A DNA stretch of 11,049 bases from Ruminococcus sp. (GCF_024684275.1 NZ_JAIKXF010000123.1:1-11049), one strand, 5' to 3'; numbered from the stretch's first letter, positions 1 through 7,748 are shown. Numbers and translations are program-made. The notes: a model not told the origin generated them from the letters alone.

Positions 1-1
1 G

Positions 2-1561
2 GCTGAAAAGCTCATAGCAGACGGCGGATACGGTCACACCTCGTCAATATATCTTGATACTGTCACTCAGCAGGATAAGCTTGCAGAATTCCGCAGCCGA
101 ATGAAGACCTGTCGTATACTTGTGAACACTCCATCATCACAAGGGGGTATAGGCGACATCTACAATTTCAGACTCACTCCGTCCCTTACCCTCGGCTGCG
201 GTTCATGGGGCGGAAATTCCGTAAGCGAAAATGTTGGGGTAAAGCATTTGCTGAATATAAAAACTGTTGCCGAAAGGAGAGAGAATATGCTTTGGTTCAG
301 AGCTCCCGAAAAGATATACATGAAGCGCGGCTGCCTGCCCACTGCACTTGATGAACTGAAAAGCGTTATGGACAAGAAACGCGCCTTTATCGTTACGGAT
401 AAGTTCCTCTACGAAAACGGCTTTACAAAGCCTATAACAGATAAGCTTGACGAGCTGGGCATACAACACTCTTCGTTCTTTGACGTTGCTCCCGATCCCA
501 CACTTGCTTGTGCAAAGGAAGGTGCGGCTCAGATATCAGTATTCAAGCCCGATGTTATCATAGCTGTCGGCGGCGGTTCTGCAATGGACGCAGCAAAGAT
601 AATGTGGGTGCTTTATGAACACCCCGAAGCAGACTTCGCCGACATGGCAATGCGCTTCATGGATATACGAAAGAGAGTTTACACCTTCCCGAAAATGGGC
701 GAGAAGGCTTACTTTGTGGCTATACCCACCTCTGCGGGAACTGGTTCTGAGGTGACACCTTTCGCAGTTATCACCGATGAGAGCACAGGAGTAAAATATC
801 CTCTTGCAGACTATGAGCTCCTGCCGAATATGGCTGTCATCGACACCGATCTCCACATGAGCGCTCCAAAGGGACTTACCTCTGCTTCGGGTATAGACGC
901 AGTTACTCACGCTCTTGAAGCATACGCCTCTGTAATGGCGACAGACTTCACAGACGGACTTGCACTAAAGGCTCTGAAAATAATATTCGAGTATCTCCCC
1001 CGTGCTTACGACAACGGTCCCAATGATCCAGAGGCAAGGGAGAAAATGGCTAATGCTGCAACGATGGCAGGTATGGCTTTTGCAAATGCTTTCCTCGGAG
1101 TAAGCCATTCTCTGGCACACAAGCTGGGAGCGTATCACCACATTCCACACGGTATCGCAAATGCACTGGTCATCGAAGACGTGCTGCGTTTCAATGCAGC
1201 TGAAACTCCTGCAAAAATGGGTACTTTCCCTCAGTACGACCACCCTCATACTCTTGAACGCTATGCAGAAGTCGCAGACTATCTGGGACTTGGCGGAAAG
1301 ACTCCGAAGGACAAGCTGGAAAAGCTTATTGCCGCTATAAGAGAGCTCCGCCATAAGATAGGCATAAAGGATACTATCGCAGATTACGGCGTTTCCGAAA
1401 AGGATTTCATGGCTACTCTCGACGAAATGACAGAAAATGCCTTTGACGACCAGTGTACAGGTGCAAATCCCCGTTATCCGCTTCTCAGCGAGATAAAGCA
1501 GATATACTTCAACGCTTATTACGGCAGAACATTCACTGAAAAAGAGTATCCAAAGGCTTGA
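2..1561 (+). CDS. adhE: Bifunctional aldehyde/alcohol dehydrogenase AdhE, C-terminal part (5' end outside window)
   Basis: The frame is open from base 2 to the TGA at 1559-1561 and gives 519 residues of a protein that is normally about 870-890 long. AdhE reduces acetyl-CoA to acetaldehyde and then ethanol with NADH, and assembles into cytoplasmic spirosomes. Counting from the codon at base 2, residues 1 to about 90 are the end of the aldehyde dehydrogenase half and the linker, with the typical SQGGIGDIYNF and LGCGSWGGNS stretches. The rest is an iron-type alcohol dehydrogenase, with the NAD-binding GGGS at 190-193, PTSAGTGSEVTPFAVITDE, and metal ligands D299, H303, H369 and H383 in GIDAVTH, GVSH and IPHG. 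The C-terminal FDDQCTGANPRYPL is also characteristic. The catalytic cysteine of the aldehyde half lies upstream of the window. The ATG at 101 is internal and not the start. Identification is firm; only the N-terminus is unseen. Confidence 0.97.
   Translation, partial: AEKLIADGGYGHTSSIYLDTVTQQDKLAEFRSRMKTCRILVNTPSSQGGIGDIYNFRLTPSLTLGCGSWGGNSVSENVGVKHLLNIKTVAERRENMLWFRAPEKIYMKRGCLPTALDELKSVMDKKRAFIVTDKFLYENGFTKPITDKLDELGIQHSSFFDVAPDPTLACAKEGAAQISVFKPDVIIAVGGGSAMDAAKIMWVLYEHPEADFADMAMRFMDIRKRVYTFPKMGEKAYFVAIPTSAGTGSEVTPFAVITDESTGVKYPLADYELLPNMAVIDTDLHMSAPKGLTSASGIDAVTHALEAYASVMATDFTDGLALKALKIIFEYLPRAYDNGPNDPEAREKMANAATMAGMAFANAFLGVSHSLAHKLGAYHHIPHGIANALVIEDVLRFNAAETPAKMGTFPQYDHPHTLERYAEVADYLGLGGKTPKDKLEKLIAAIRELRHKIGIKDTIADYGVSEKDFMATLDEMTENAFDDQCTGANPRYPLLSEIKQIYFNAYYGRTFTEKEYPKA
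273..289 (+). promoter_or_regulatory. Possible internal ribosome binding site and in-frame ATG inside adhE
   Basis: AAAGGAGAGAG at 273-283 precedes an in-frame ATG at 287-289, with 7 nt between AGGAG and the ATG. Initiation here would give a 424-residue protein containing only the iron alcohol dehydrogenase half. The purine run is also what codons for the conserved AERRENM linker naturally spell, so it may be coincidence. Confidence 0.3.
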
Positions 1562-1567
1562 AAGGAG
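1561..1567 (+). promoter_or_regulatory. Ribosome binding site that sets the phosphotransferase start
   Basis: AAAGGAG lies 8 nt upstream of the ATG at 1576 and directly after the adhE stop codon. It supports 1576 over the in-frame TTG at 1558, which would have to overlap adhE and has no such site. Confidence 0.8.
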
Positions 1568-1575
1568 ACTATGCT

Positions 1576-2325
1576 ATGAAACTTGATAATTGTATCTCAG
1601 AAAGAATAAACAAGAAGATATTCCGCGACGGAAACAAGTGCATAAAGCTGTTTGACGAGGTATTTTCAAAGTCAGACGTTCTCAACGAAGCTCTCAACCA
1701 TGCGAGAGTTGAGGAAACGGGACTGAACGTCCCCGAGCTTTTCGAGGTCACAAGAATCGACGGAAAGTGGGCTATCGTTTCGCAGTTTATCGAGGGTGAA
1801 AGACTCTCGGACCTTATTGCGGCAAATCCGAAAAAGTATGATGAATATATGGAAATGTTCGTGGATATACAGCTTGATATCCAGTCCAGAAATTGTCCGC
1901 TTTTAAGCCGTCTGAAAGACAAAATGAACCGCAAGATAGACCTTACCGACCTTGACGAGACCACAAAATATGACCTCCACACCCGTCTTGACGGCATGAA
2001 AAAGCACAACAAGCTCTGTCACGGCGACTATACTCCCTCAAATATAATCATAACTCCCGATAACAAGCCATATATCCTCGACTGGGCTCACGCTACCCAG
2101 GGCAATGCTTCGGCAGACGCAGCAAGAACGTATCTCACTTTCTGCCTTGAGGGAAATATCGCAGGCGCAGATAAGTACCTCGACCTTTTCTGCAAAAAAA
2201 GCAATACCGCAAAGAAGTACGTGCAGTCGTGGATGCCCATAGTCGCAGCTTCGCAGTCCGTTAAGAAAAAGGACAAGGAAAAAGACATTCTCCTTTCGTG
2301 GGTGAATGTGGTCGATTATGAATAA
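1576..2325 (+). CDS. Phosphotransferase of the aminoglycoside/choline kinase fold
   Basis: This 249-residue cytoplasmic protein has the eukaryotic-like kinase fold of small-molecule phosphotransferases (APH/choline kinase type). Visible elements are a candidate ATP-binding lysine in KCIKLF (K24), a hinge-like QFIEGERL at 70-77, the catalytic loop HGDYTPSN at 149-156 with D151 as base and N156 as metal ligand, and ILDWAHA with D169 as the second metal-binding aspartate. All key residues are present, so it should be active. The substrate cannot be read from sequence; families of this fold act on aminoglycosides, choline, sugars, homoserine or methylthioribose. It starts 14 nt after adhE and overlaps the next gene by 8 nt, so it is co-transcribed and probably translationally coupled. 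A housekeeping metabolite kinase is more likely than a resistance enzyme, given the operon; that is inference. Confidence 0.85.
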   Translation: MKLDNCISERINKKIFRDGNKCIKLFDEVFSKSDVLNEALNHARVEETGLNVPELFEVTRIDGKWAIVSQFIEGERLSDLIAANPKKYDEYMEMFVDIQLDIQSRNCPLLSRLKDKMNRKIDLTDLDETTKYDLHTRLDGMKKHNKLCHGDYTPSNIIITPDNKPYILDWAHATQGNASADAARTYLTFCLEGNIAGADKYLDLFCKKSNTAKKYVQSWMPIVAASQSVKKKDKEKDILLSWVNVVDYE

Positions 2326-2959
2326 AAACGTCGGGAAATATATTGTTCTTATTTTGAATGCAGTGCTTTCGGGCATTATGATAAGCGTCGGCGGTGCGGT
2401 GTATCTGCTGTGCGAAAATAAGATAATCGGCAGCTTTCTTTTCAGCTTCGGACTGTTCACCATAGTACAGAGAGGCTTTGCCCTTTACACAGGAAAAGTC
2501 GGATATATTCCCGAAAATTCTCCCGTTTATATTATTGAAACTCTCATCACGCTTATCGGTAATATTGCAGGCACTGCATTAACAGCGATCTTGCTTCAGC
2601 ATACGCGCTTTTCACAGACACTTCATGAAAAAGCTGCGGTATGTATGGCTGCTAAAACAAGCGACAGCATTGCAAGTCAGCTCATTCTTGGTGCATTCTG
2701 CGGAATGCTCATGTATCTTGCAGTCGATAACGCTAAGGAAAGCAGGAAAAAGAAGGCGGATATGTCATTTGTTTTCGGTATATGCATACCTGTTATGATA
2801 TTCATAATATGCGGCTTCAATCATTCAATTGCTGACGCATTCTATATGTTTTCGACAGGAACTTTTCCGGAAGATATACCGTACATACTGACAGTTGCAG
2901 CAGGCAATGCAGCAGGCGGTATGATGATTCCGCTTATAAAAAAGATAACTCCAATTTAA
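2318..2959 (+). CDS. Formate/nitrite transporter (FNT) family channel, compact form
   Basis: A 213-residue membrane protein with six predicted helices, at roughly 6-32, 35-58, 69-94, 117-138, 149-168 and 186-209. FNT proteins are pentameric channels passing formate, nitrite, lactate or hydrosulfide. The family signature is the CGFNHSIADAFY stretch, matching the GFEHSxAN motif of FocA-type channels, with H169 as the conserved pore histidine. Further matches are the GAFCGMLMYLAVD helix 4 and AAGNAAGGMM in helix 6. It is shorter than FocA (about 285 residues), having short termini. The start at 2318 overlaps the kinase gene by 8 nt; a second in-frame ATG at 2306 is possible, but neither has a strong ribosome site, which suggests coupling to upstream translation. 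Next to adhE in a fermenter, formate export is the simplest role, but substrate is not determined by sequence. Confidence 0.85.
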   Translation: MNKNVGKYIVLILNAVLSGIMISVGGAVYLLCENKIIGSFLFSFGLFTIVQRGFALYTGKVGYIPENSPVYIIETLITLIGNIAGTALTAILLQHTRFSQTLHEKAAVCMAAKTSDSIASQLILGAFCGMLMYLAVDNAKESRKKKADMSFVFGICIPVMIFIICGFNHSIADAFYMFSTGTFPEDIPYILTVAAGNAAGGMMIPLIKKITPI

Positions 2960-2976
2960 TACCACCAAACATACAA

Positions 2977-3018
2977 AAACAAGGCAGGGATCTTCATTTC
3001 CCTGCCTTGTTTGTTTTT
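2977..3018. terminator. Bidirectional intrinsic terminator
   Basis: AAACAAGGCAGGGA (2977-2990) pairs with TCCCTGCCTTGTTT (2999-3012) in a 14-bp stem with an 8-nt loop. The + strand ends in TTTGTTTTT (3010-3018), and the A-rich left flank reads GTTTTTG on the - strand. It sits between the convergent FNT gene and the LPXTG gene and can end both transcripts. Confidence 0.92.
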
Positions 3019-3024
3019 GCATAT

Positions 3025-6000
3025 TTATTCTTCTCTGCGGCGTACTTTCATGCTGCCTTTTATACAGATCATTCCAAGTCCGATCATCATAAACGCACCG
3101 AGAATAATAAACAGCCTGTACATTGAATTATTACCCGTCTGAGGCAAATTAACGGGTTCATTCGCTGAATTTACACCCTTTCCTGTTTCAGGATCAACAG
3201 TGTATTTATCAAGCACATTGCCCTTGCTGTCAGTGATACTTATCTCACGGTCACCGTCAGAAGTGCGCTTTATCGAAGCACTTGCATCAGTGACTTTATT
3301 TTTGCTCTGATAATCATTAACTGCCCAGCTGCAAAGCTCCTCGTCTGACGCTATATTATCCTTATCATCAGCTTCAACATAATTTTCGGAAGCAAATACA
3401 GGTGCTTTATCACCCTTGCTCCAGCTGTTGAGGTCTGTTCCGTCATTTGTATAGAACAGGAGATGTGAGAGACCCTCCTTGTTATTCGACATCATATCGT
3501 CAAGATATGCACTTACATCTTCAAGTATCTTCGGCATATTTTCTTTATTTGCATTCAGAGCTTTTACAAACTCATCAGAAGCCATTTCTGCGGCAGTTTT
3601 TGATGAGGTTTTCAGCTCTCCGCCGACTACTGTACCCGAAGCTGTCTTTTCGGTGATCTCCTTTCCTGCTGCCTTGTAAACTGCGCTTCCGTTGTAACAG
3701 CACTCGTAATCCAGTGATATACCTGCGTTTCGTCCGTTGATACCGCCAACATCTACAGTTGTGATAAGCGACTCGACGTTACCGTATGTGTAGCAGCTGA
3801 TATTAGTACCGCCCGACATACCTGTAAATCCGCCGACCATTGCTTTGTTGTTGCTCTCTGCATTTGCAGTTATATTTCCAAGAGTATAGCAGTTCACCTG
3901 TGCAGAGCGGTTTGTCATTCCTGCAAGTCCGCCTGCGTATACGGAAGAAGTTCCCGTTGCAGCGTTTATCTCAACATTTGTGCAGCAGTCAGTGATAGTG
4001 CCGCGAAGGGTGCTTCCCGCAAGTCCGCCAATTCTTGCAAAGGACTCTCTTGTTTTAGCGTTAATAGTTCCCTCAACGGAGCAATTGTCGATAACAAATC
4101 CGTTCTGAGCCCATGCGATAAGTCCGCCAACATTCGCTTCATATCGTGAGTCAACATTGATAGAGATATCCTTGAGCTTGATATTTTTGATAGTAACAAG
4201 CTCTTCATCGGCTTCGGGAGTAAGATTTGTGTCGTGTTCGCCTGCTGCCAGTCCGAACAATCCGGAAAGATAAATATCGGCAGGAGCTTCCTTGCTTCCA
4301 ATGGCAAGACCTGATATAGTATGGTTTCTGCCGTCAAAGCTTCCTCTGAACGGATAAACGGAAACAGTTTCCTTCTGACCGTCTATCTCTGCCTGTATAG
4401 CGTGACCGATAGGCAGCCATTCATCGCCTGTAAGTGTGATATCGCTGTCAAGAGCGAACCAGATACCCTTCCAGTCAACATCATCATTCATAGCCTCAGC
4501 CACATAACGGAGCTGAGCTTCTGTTCTGATAAGATACGGTTCTTCCTCAGTGCCCATACCGCCTGCAAATTTTGAAGCATCGGCTGCTGCATATGTTGTT
4601 TTGTCATTGTATGTGGATTTGTCCTTGGCAGTTTGCAGTGCCTCGTCATAAACCTCACCGCTTGTTGAACCGTCAGATGAAATAATCTTTGTTACTTCGC
4701 CGTTTTCAACTGTGATAGTAACCACTGCCTTTTTATCCTTATCACGTCCGTACCATGTACCGTCGTTGAGCTTCGCTTCTTCCTTTTTAACTATCTCAGC
4801 CTCGGGCTGTACGTAAGAAGCTTCTGCGTACTCGTCAGCAAATGTGACCTCACTGTCGTATTTCCATGTTTTAAGCGAACTTTTTGTTAATCCGAACTGT
4901 GTGAGCTCCACGGGGAACTCATTGAAGTTTTCATTCAGCTTTTCTGCAAGCTTGCTGTGATCCTTTGAGGTATAAGCCTCGTTATTGTACACAACACCGC
5001 CTGTATACGCCATACCCTCATCACTTACGCCCGATGATACTCTCGTACCAACAGCCGCAACGGGGTCAACAGTTTTTTCGCCTATCTTCATTGAAGCTTC
5101 ACCGTTGTAATAGCAGTCGTATGTGTGTCCGATACCTGTTATCCAGCCTGATACAGCGCCTGTGTATATTGAATAATCGTTTGTTTCATGCTGACCTGCA
5201 CCGTAGCAGTTCACAAGATAACCTGCATTTACAGCAACAAGCGAGCTGATAACTGCCATGCCCTCATCTTCGCGGTTACCGCTGCCGTAAACATTTCCGA
5301 GAGAGTAGCTGTTTGCAACAAGTCCTCTGTTGACAAGTGCAGCCAAACCGCCTGTTTCACCGAATGCGCTGCCCTTAGTTACCGTGCAGTATGCATCAAC
5401 ATCAGTCTTGCAGTTGATGATAACCCCCTTGTAAACGTATGCGGCAATTCCGCCGACAAAATTATTGCCCTTATCGGAGGTCAATTTGATACTGCCGTTC
5501 ACTTCACAGCTGTCAATGACGGCACCTTTGTAATCTTCGCTGTCGGAGTTCATAAATGCCGCTATACCGCCTGCATATGCGCTTGCATTGTATGTGGCGT
5601 TTATAAGCACATTTGTGAGCTTTACATTCTTGACCACTGCATTTGTGCCTAAAACACTGAAAAAGCCGATATAGTTTTTATCCTGTACAAGCTCCATTGC
5701 TTTCTCCGCACTTCCAACAGTCATGCCCGATACGGTATGACCCTTTCCGTCAAAGCTGCCGTTGAAGACATAGTCGCTGTTGCCGATTGGAGTCCACTCC
5801 TTATCGGATACGTCTATATCACTCATAAGCTCAATGAATACGCCCGAATAGTCGATATGCTCTGAGAGAGAAGAAGCGAACGCACGAAGCTGGTCTGCTG
5901 TTTTGAGCATATATGGTTCTTCTGCGGTACCTTTTCCCGATTCAAATATTGAAGCGTCAATAACATCATTTATGAACACTTCATCTGAAAGAGTTATTTT

Positions 6001-7491
6001 TCCCTCGTCCGAGAGCTTCCATAGCCTTAATTCTGCTGTGTTATTCTCATTTGCAAGGATTTTAGAAATATCATAGAGATTTTCATTGAGCTTGTCTGCA
6101 AATTCACTGCTGTTTATTTCGGCGACCTTTTCAGCTGCAAATGTACCCTCTGCGTTCATAGAACCTGCGCCGTCAGATACTGCCCCAACAGAAGTTTCTG
6201 CGCCTGATTCGTCAATATATCTAAGCTCGGCACTGTCTGCATAATAATCATATTTTCCTGAAGCCGCAGGCATAAGTGCTCCGTTGATAATGCCTGCACA
6301 GTTTGAAGCATCGGACTGCGCTATAGTACCGACTGTCACATTGCCTGCCGAGAAGCAGTTGTACTGCTCAGAAGTCATCATACCTGCAACTCCGCCTGCA
6401 TACAGCGACAGACCGCTTGATGTCAGTACCTTTATATCGCCTGTATTTGCACAGTTTACGATGTATGTGTCGTTGCCTGACATTGAAACTATTCCTGCAC
6501 CGTATGCGATCTTGGTATTCGATGCGGAATATATACTTGTTTCGGATACACAGTTTGAAATAGTAGCGTTTCCTGCTGCTCTGCCCACAACACCGCCTGT
6601 CATGACCATAGCTTCATTGGTCTTGGCAGATACAGAGCCGCTGACACTGCAGCTGTCAATGACCGCATGACCATCTGTCTTTGAAACAGCCTTGCTTGTG
6701 ATATCACCTGTGATGCCGCCTGCTCTTACAACTTTTGTGCCTGCAACATTGATATCAACATTTTCAAGCCTGATACCTGAGACCTTTGCCGTACTCAGAA
6801 GAGTTGAGAATAATCCAACATTGGTTTCATCAGTATAGGCTGTTTCATCATTTGCTTTGATATTAAGACCTTTAATGATATGACCTCTGCCGTTGAAGTC
6901 TCCTGCAAATATCTTATCAAGATTCTTGCTTGCAGCACCCTCAGCACCTATGGGATTCCAGTTTGCAATGTCCGACAGGTCAATGTCCGCGTCAAGGACG
7001 ATGTACTTTCCGAGGTAGTTTTCGCCGCTGTCAACACTTTCTGCAAATCCCGCAAGCTGAGCAGCTGTTTTTACAACAAAGGGATCATTTGCGCTGCCTG
7101 AGCCGTCCGCAAAGCAATCAGGAGCAGTGCTCCTGGCAAGAGCATTATTAACAGCATTTATTATGCCTTCACTGCTGTATGTTGCACCGCTTACAGCGTC
7201 AACTCCTTCAGTGCCGTTTGCAGTTATTATCTCAGGTATCACCGCTTCAGCTCTTTCCCAATATGAGGGCGTGTCTTTTTGCTCTGTAACGTCTATGGCA
7301 GCTATAGCCCCGTCTGTAACAGTTACAGAAACTGTGATATCACCGAGAAATCCGCTTGCTGTGCCTGTATACGTTCCGTCTTTATAAGAAGAAGCCGCAT
7401 TGGCTAAAGCAGATACATGAAAAGCATTAGTCAGAAGTGCTGTAGATAATACAGCGCATGCTATCCTTTTCTTTCGTAGTTTGTTTTTCAT
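3025..7491 (-). CDS. LPXTG wall-anchored FMN-binding protein with three GLUG-like repeat units
   Basis: A 1488-residue secreted protein. Residues 1 to about 33 are a Sec signal peptide with a basic start and a hydrophobic core ending in ALANA. Residues 36-119 are an FMN-binding domain with DAVSGAT at 98-104; T104 is the expected site for covalent FMN attached by an ApbE-type transferase, as in NqrC and RnfG. Three related units follow at about 128-500, 515-880 and 977-1370. Each opens with a GTAEEPYMLKTADQL-like header, then W.PIG, F.GSFDG..HT.SG and G(L/F)F, then beta-helix-like rungs with GGLAG and N-C-Y motifs. Residues 907-957 resemble the start of another FMN-binding domain but lack SGAT. 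LPQTG at 1449-1453, a hydrophobic segment and KVRRREE form the sortase signal. The start has GAGGT 6 nt upstream. The likely role is extracellular redox or adhesion; its partner is unknown. No apbE or other redox gene is visible in the window. Confidence 0.92.
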   Translation of the reverse strand: MKNKLRKKRIACAVLSTALLTNAFHVSALANAASSYKDGTYTGTASGFLGDITVSVTVTDGAIAAIDVTEQKDTPSYWERAEAVIPEIITANGTEGVDAVSGATYSSEGIINAVNNALARSTAPDCFADGSGSANDPFVVKTAAQLAGFAESVDSGENYLGKYIVLDADIDLSDIANWNPIGAEGAASKNLDKIFAGDFNGRGHIIKGLNIKANDETAYTDETNVGLFSTLLSTAKVSGIRLENVDINVAGTKVVRAGGITGDITSKAVSKTDGHAVIDSCSVSGSVSAKTNEAMVMTGGVVGRAAGNATISNCVSETSIYSASNTKIAYGAGIVSMSGNDTYIVNCANTGDIKVLTSSGLSLYAGGVAGMMTSEQYNCFSAGNVTVGTIAQSDASNCAGIINGALMPAASGKYDYYADSAELRYIDESGAETSVGAVSDGAGSMNAEGTFAAEKVAEINSSEFADKLNENLYDISKILANENNTAELRLWKLSDEGKITLSDEVFINDVIDASIFESGKGTAEEPYMLKTADQLRAFASSLSEHIDYSGVFIELMSDIDVSDKEWTPIGNSDYVFNGSFDGKGHTVSGMTVGSAEKAMELVQDKNYIGFFSVLGTNAVVKNVKLTNVLINATYNASAYAGGIAAFMNSDSEDYKGAVIDSCEVNGSIKLTSDKGNNFVGGIAAYVYKGVIINCKTDVDAYCTVTKGSAFGETGGLAALVNRGLVANSYSLGNVYGSGNREDEGMAVISSLVAVNAGYLVNCYGAGQHETNDYSIYTGAVSGWITGIGHTYDCYYNGEASMKIGEKTVDPVAAVGTRVSSGVSDEGMAYTGGVVYNNEAYTSKDHSKLAEKLNENFNEFPVELTQFGLTKSSLKTWKYDSEVTFADEYAEASYVQPEAEIVKKEEAKLNDGTWYGRDKDKKAVVTITVENGEVTKIISSDGSTSGEVYDEALQTAKDKSTYNDKTTYAAADASKFAGGMGTEEEPYLIRTEAQLRYVAEAMNDDVDWKGIWFALDSDITLTGDEWLPIGHAIQAEIDGQKETVSVYPFRGSFDGRNHTISGLAIGSKEAPADIYLSGLFGLAAGEHDTNLTPEADEELVTIKNIKLKDISINVDSRYEANVGGLIAWAQNGFVIDNCSVEGTINAKTRESFARIGGLAGSTLRGTITDCCTNVEINAATGTSSVYAGGLAGMTNRSAQVNCYTLGNITANAESNNKAMVGGFTGMSGGTNISCYTYGNVESLITTVDVGGINGRNAGISLDYECCYNGSAVYKAAGKEITEKTASGTVVGGELKTSSKTAAEMASDEFVKALNANKENMPKILEDVSAYLDDMMSNNKEGLSHLLFYTNDGTDLNSWSKGDKAPVFASENYVEADDKDNIASDEELCSWAVNDYQSKNKVTDASASIKRTSDGDREISITDSKGNVLDKYTVDPETGKGVNSANEPVNLPQTGNNSMYRLFIILGAFMMIGLGMICIKGSMKVRRREE

Positions 7492-7497
7492 TTTTTG

Positions 7498-7502
7498 ACC
7501 TC
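7498..7502 (-). promoter_or_regulatory. Ribosome binding site of the LPXTG flavoprotein gene
   Basis: On the - strand, GAGGT is 6 nt before the ATG at 7491-7489. It confirms this start and hence the complete signal peptide. Confidence 0.75.
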
Positions 7503-7527
7503 ACTTTACTGTATATTGATAATAAAT

Positions 7528-7555
7528 TAACAGCTTGCTTTACAATAAGCTGTTA
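7528..7555 (-). repeat. Inverted repeat in the 5'UTR of the LPXTG gene
   Basis: TAACAGCTT (7528-7536) and AAGCTGTTA (7547-7555) are perfect 9-bp arms around a 10-nt spacer. They lie downstream of the predicted promoter and about 36 nt before the ATG, so they would fold as a hairpin in the leader or act as a DNA operator just after the start of transcription. No T-run follows, so it is not a terminator. Confidence 0.65.
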
Positions 7556-7573
7556 GGATTTACTAACATAATA

Positions 7574-7602
7574 AGTATAGCACTATTTGTCATTTATGTC
7601 AA
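7574..7602 (-). promoter_or_regulatory. Sigma-A-type promoter for the LPXTG flavoprotein gene
   Basis: On the - strand TTGACA (7602-7597) and TATACT (7579-7574) are separated by exactly 17 bp, close to perfect consensus. Transcription should start near 7567, leaving a leader of about 75 nt that holds the 7528-7555 inverted repeat. Confidence 0.85.
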
Positions 7603-7696
7603 GTATAATCCAGTACTTTAAAACATCTGTACTATTTACTCCTTTTTATTTATATCGTTCTGTTTTTTGGCTGAAACTCGAAATTGCATTACAGCA

Positions 7697-7725
7697 TTGA
7701 CAAACGAGAGAGAACAGTGTACTCT
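7697..7725 (+). promoter_or_regulatory. Promoter of the truncated TetR-type regulator
   Basis: TTGACA (7697-7702) and TACTCT (7720-7725) have a 17-bp spacer. The -10 is a weaker match but fits TAnnnT. The 40-bp palindrome at 7709-7748 covers much of the spacer, the -10 and the likely start site, which is the geometry of a repressor-controlled promoter. Confidence 0.65.
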
Positions 7726-7748
7726 TATTTAAGAGTACACTGTTCTCT
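7709..7748. promoter_or_regulatory. Perfect 40-bp palindrome, probable TetR-type operator
   Basis: The left arm AGAGAACAGTGTACTCTTA (7709-7727) is the exact reverse complement of 7730-7748, with two T bases at the centre. It lies across the promoter of the regulator fragment and ends 16 nt before its ATG. TetR-family proteins bind palindromes of this kind as dimers and usually repress their own promoter. The absence of mismatches in 19-bp arms suggests selection until recently. It could also fold as an RNA hairpin, but no T-run follows. Confidence 0.8.

Noticed and set aside
2306..2317. Earlier ATG for the FNT gene
   Set aside because: It adds four residues, lies deeper in the kinase gene and places GGGTGA directly against the ATG, too close for a normal ribosome site.
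5188..5652. 154-codon + strand open frame opposite the LPXTG gene, rich in cysteine
   Set aside because: It is the antisense of the repeat units. It has no ribosome site and mirrors the codon pattern of the real - strand gene. The same holds for other + strand frames within 3447-7387.
7612..7634. Short inverted repeat CAGTAC...GTACT upstream of the LPXTG promoter
   Set aside because: Arms are only 5 bp and AT-rich with a 12-nt spacer, which is expected by chance.
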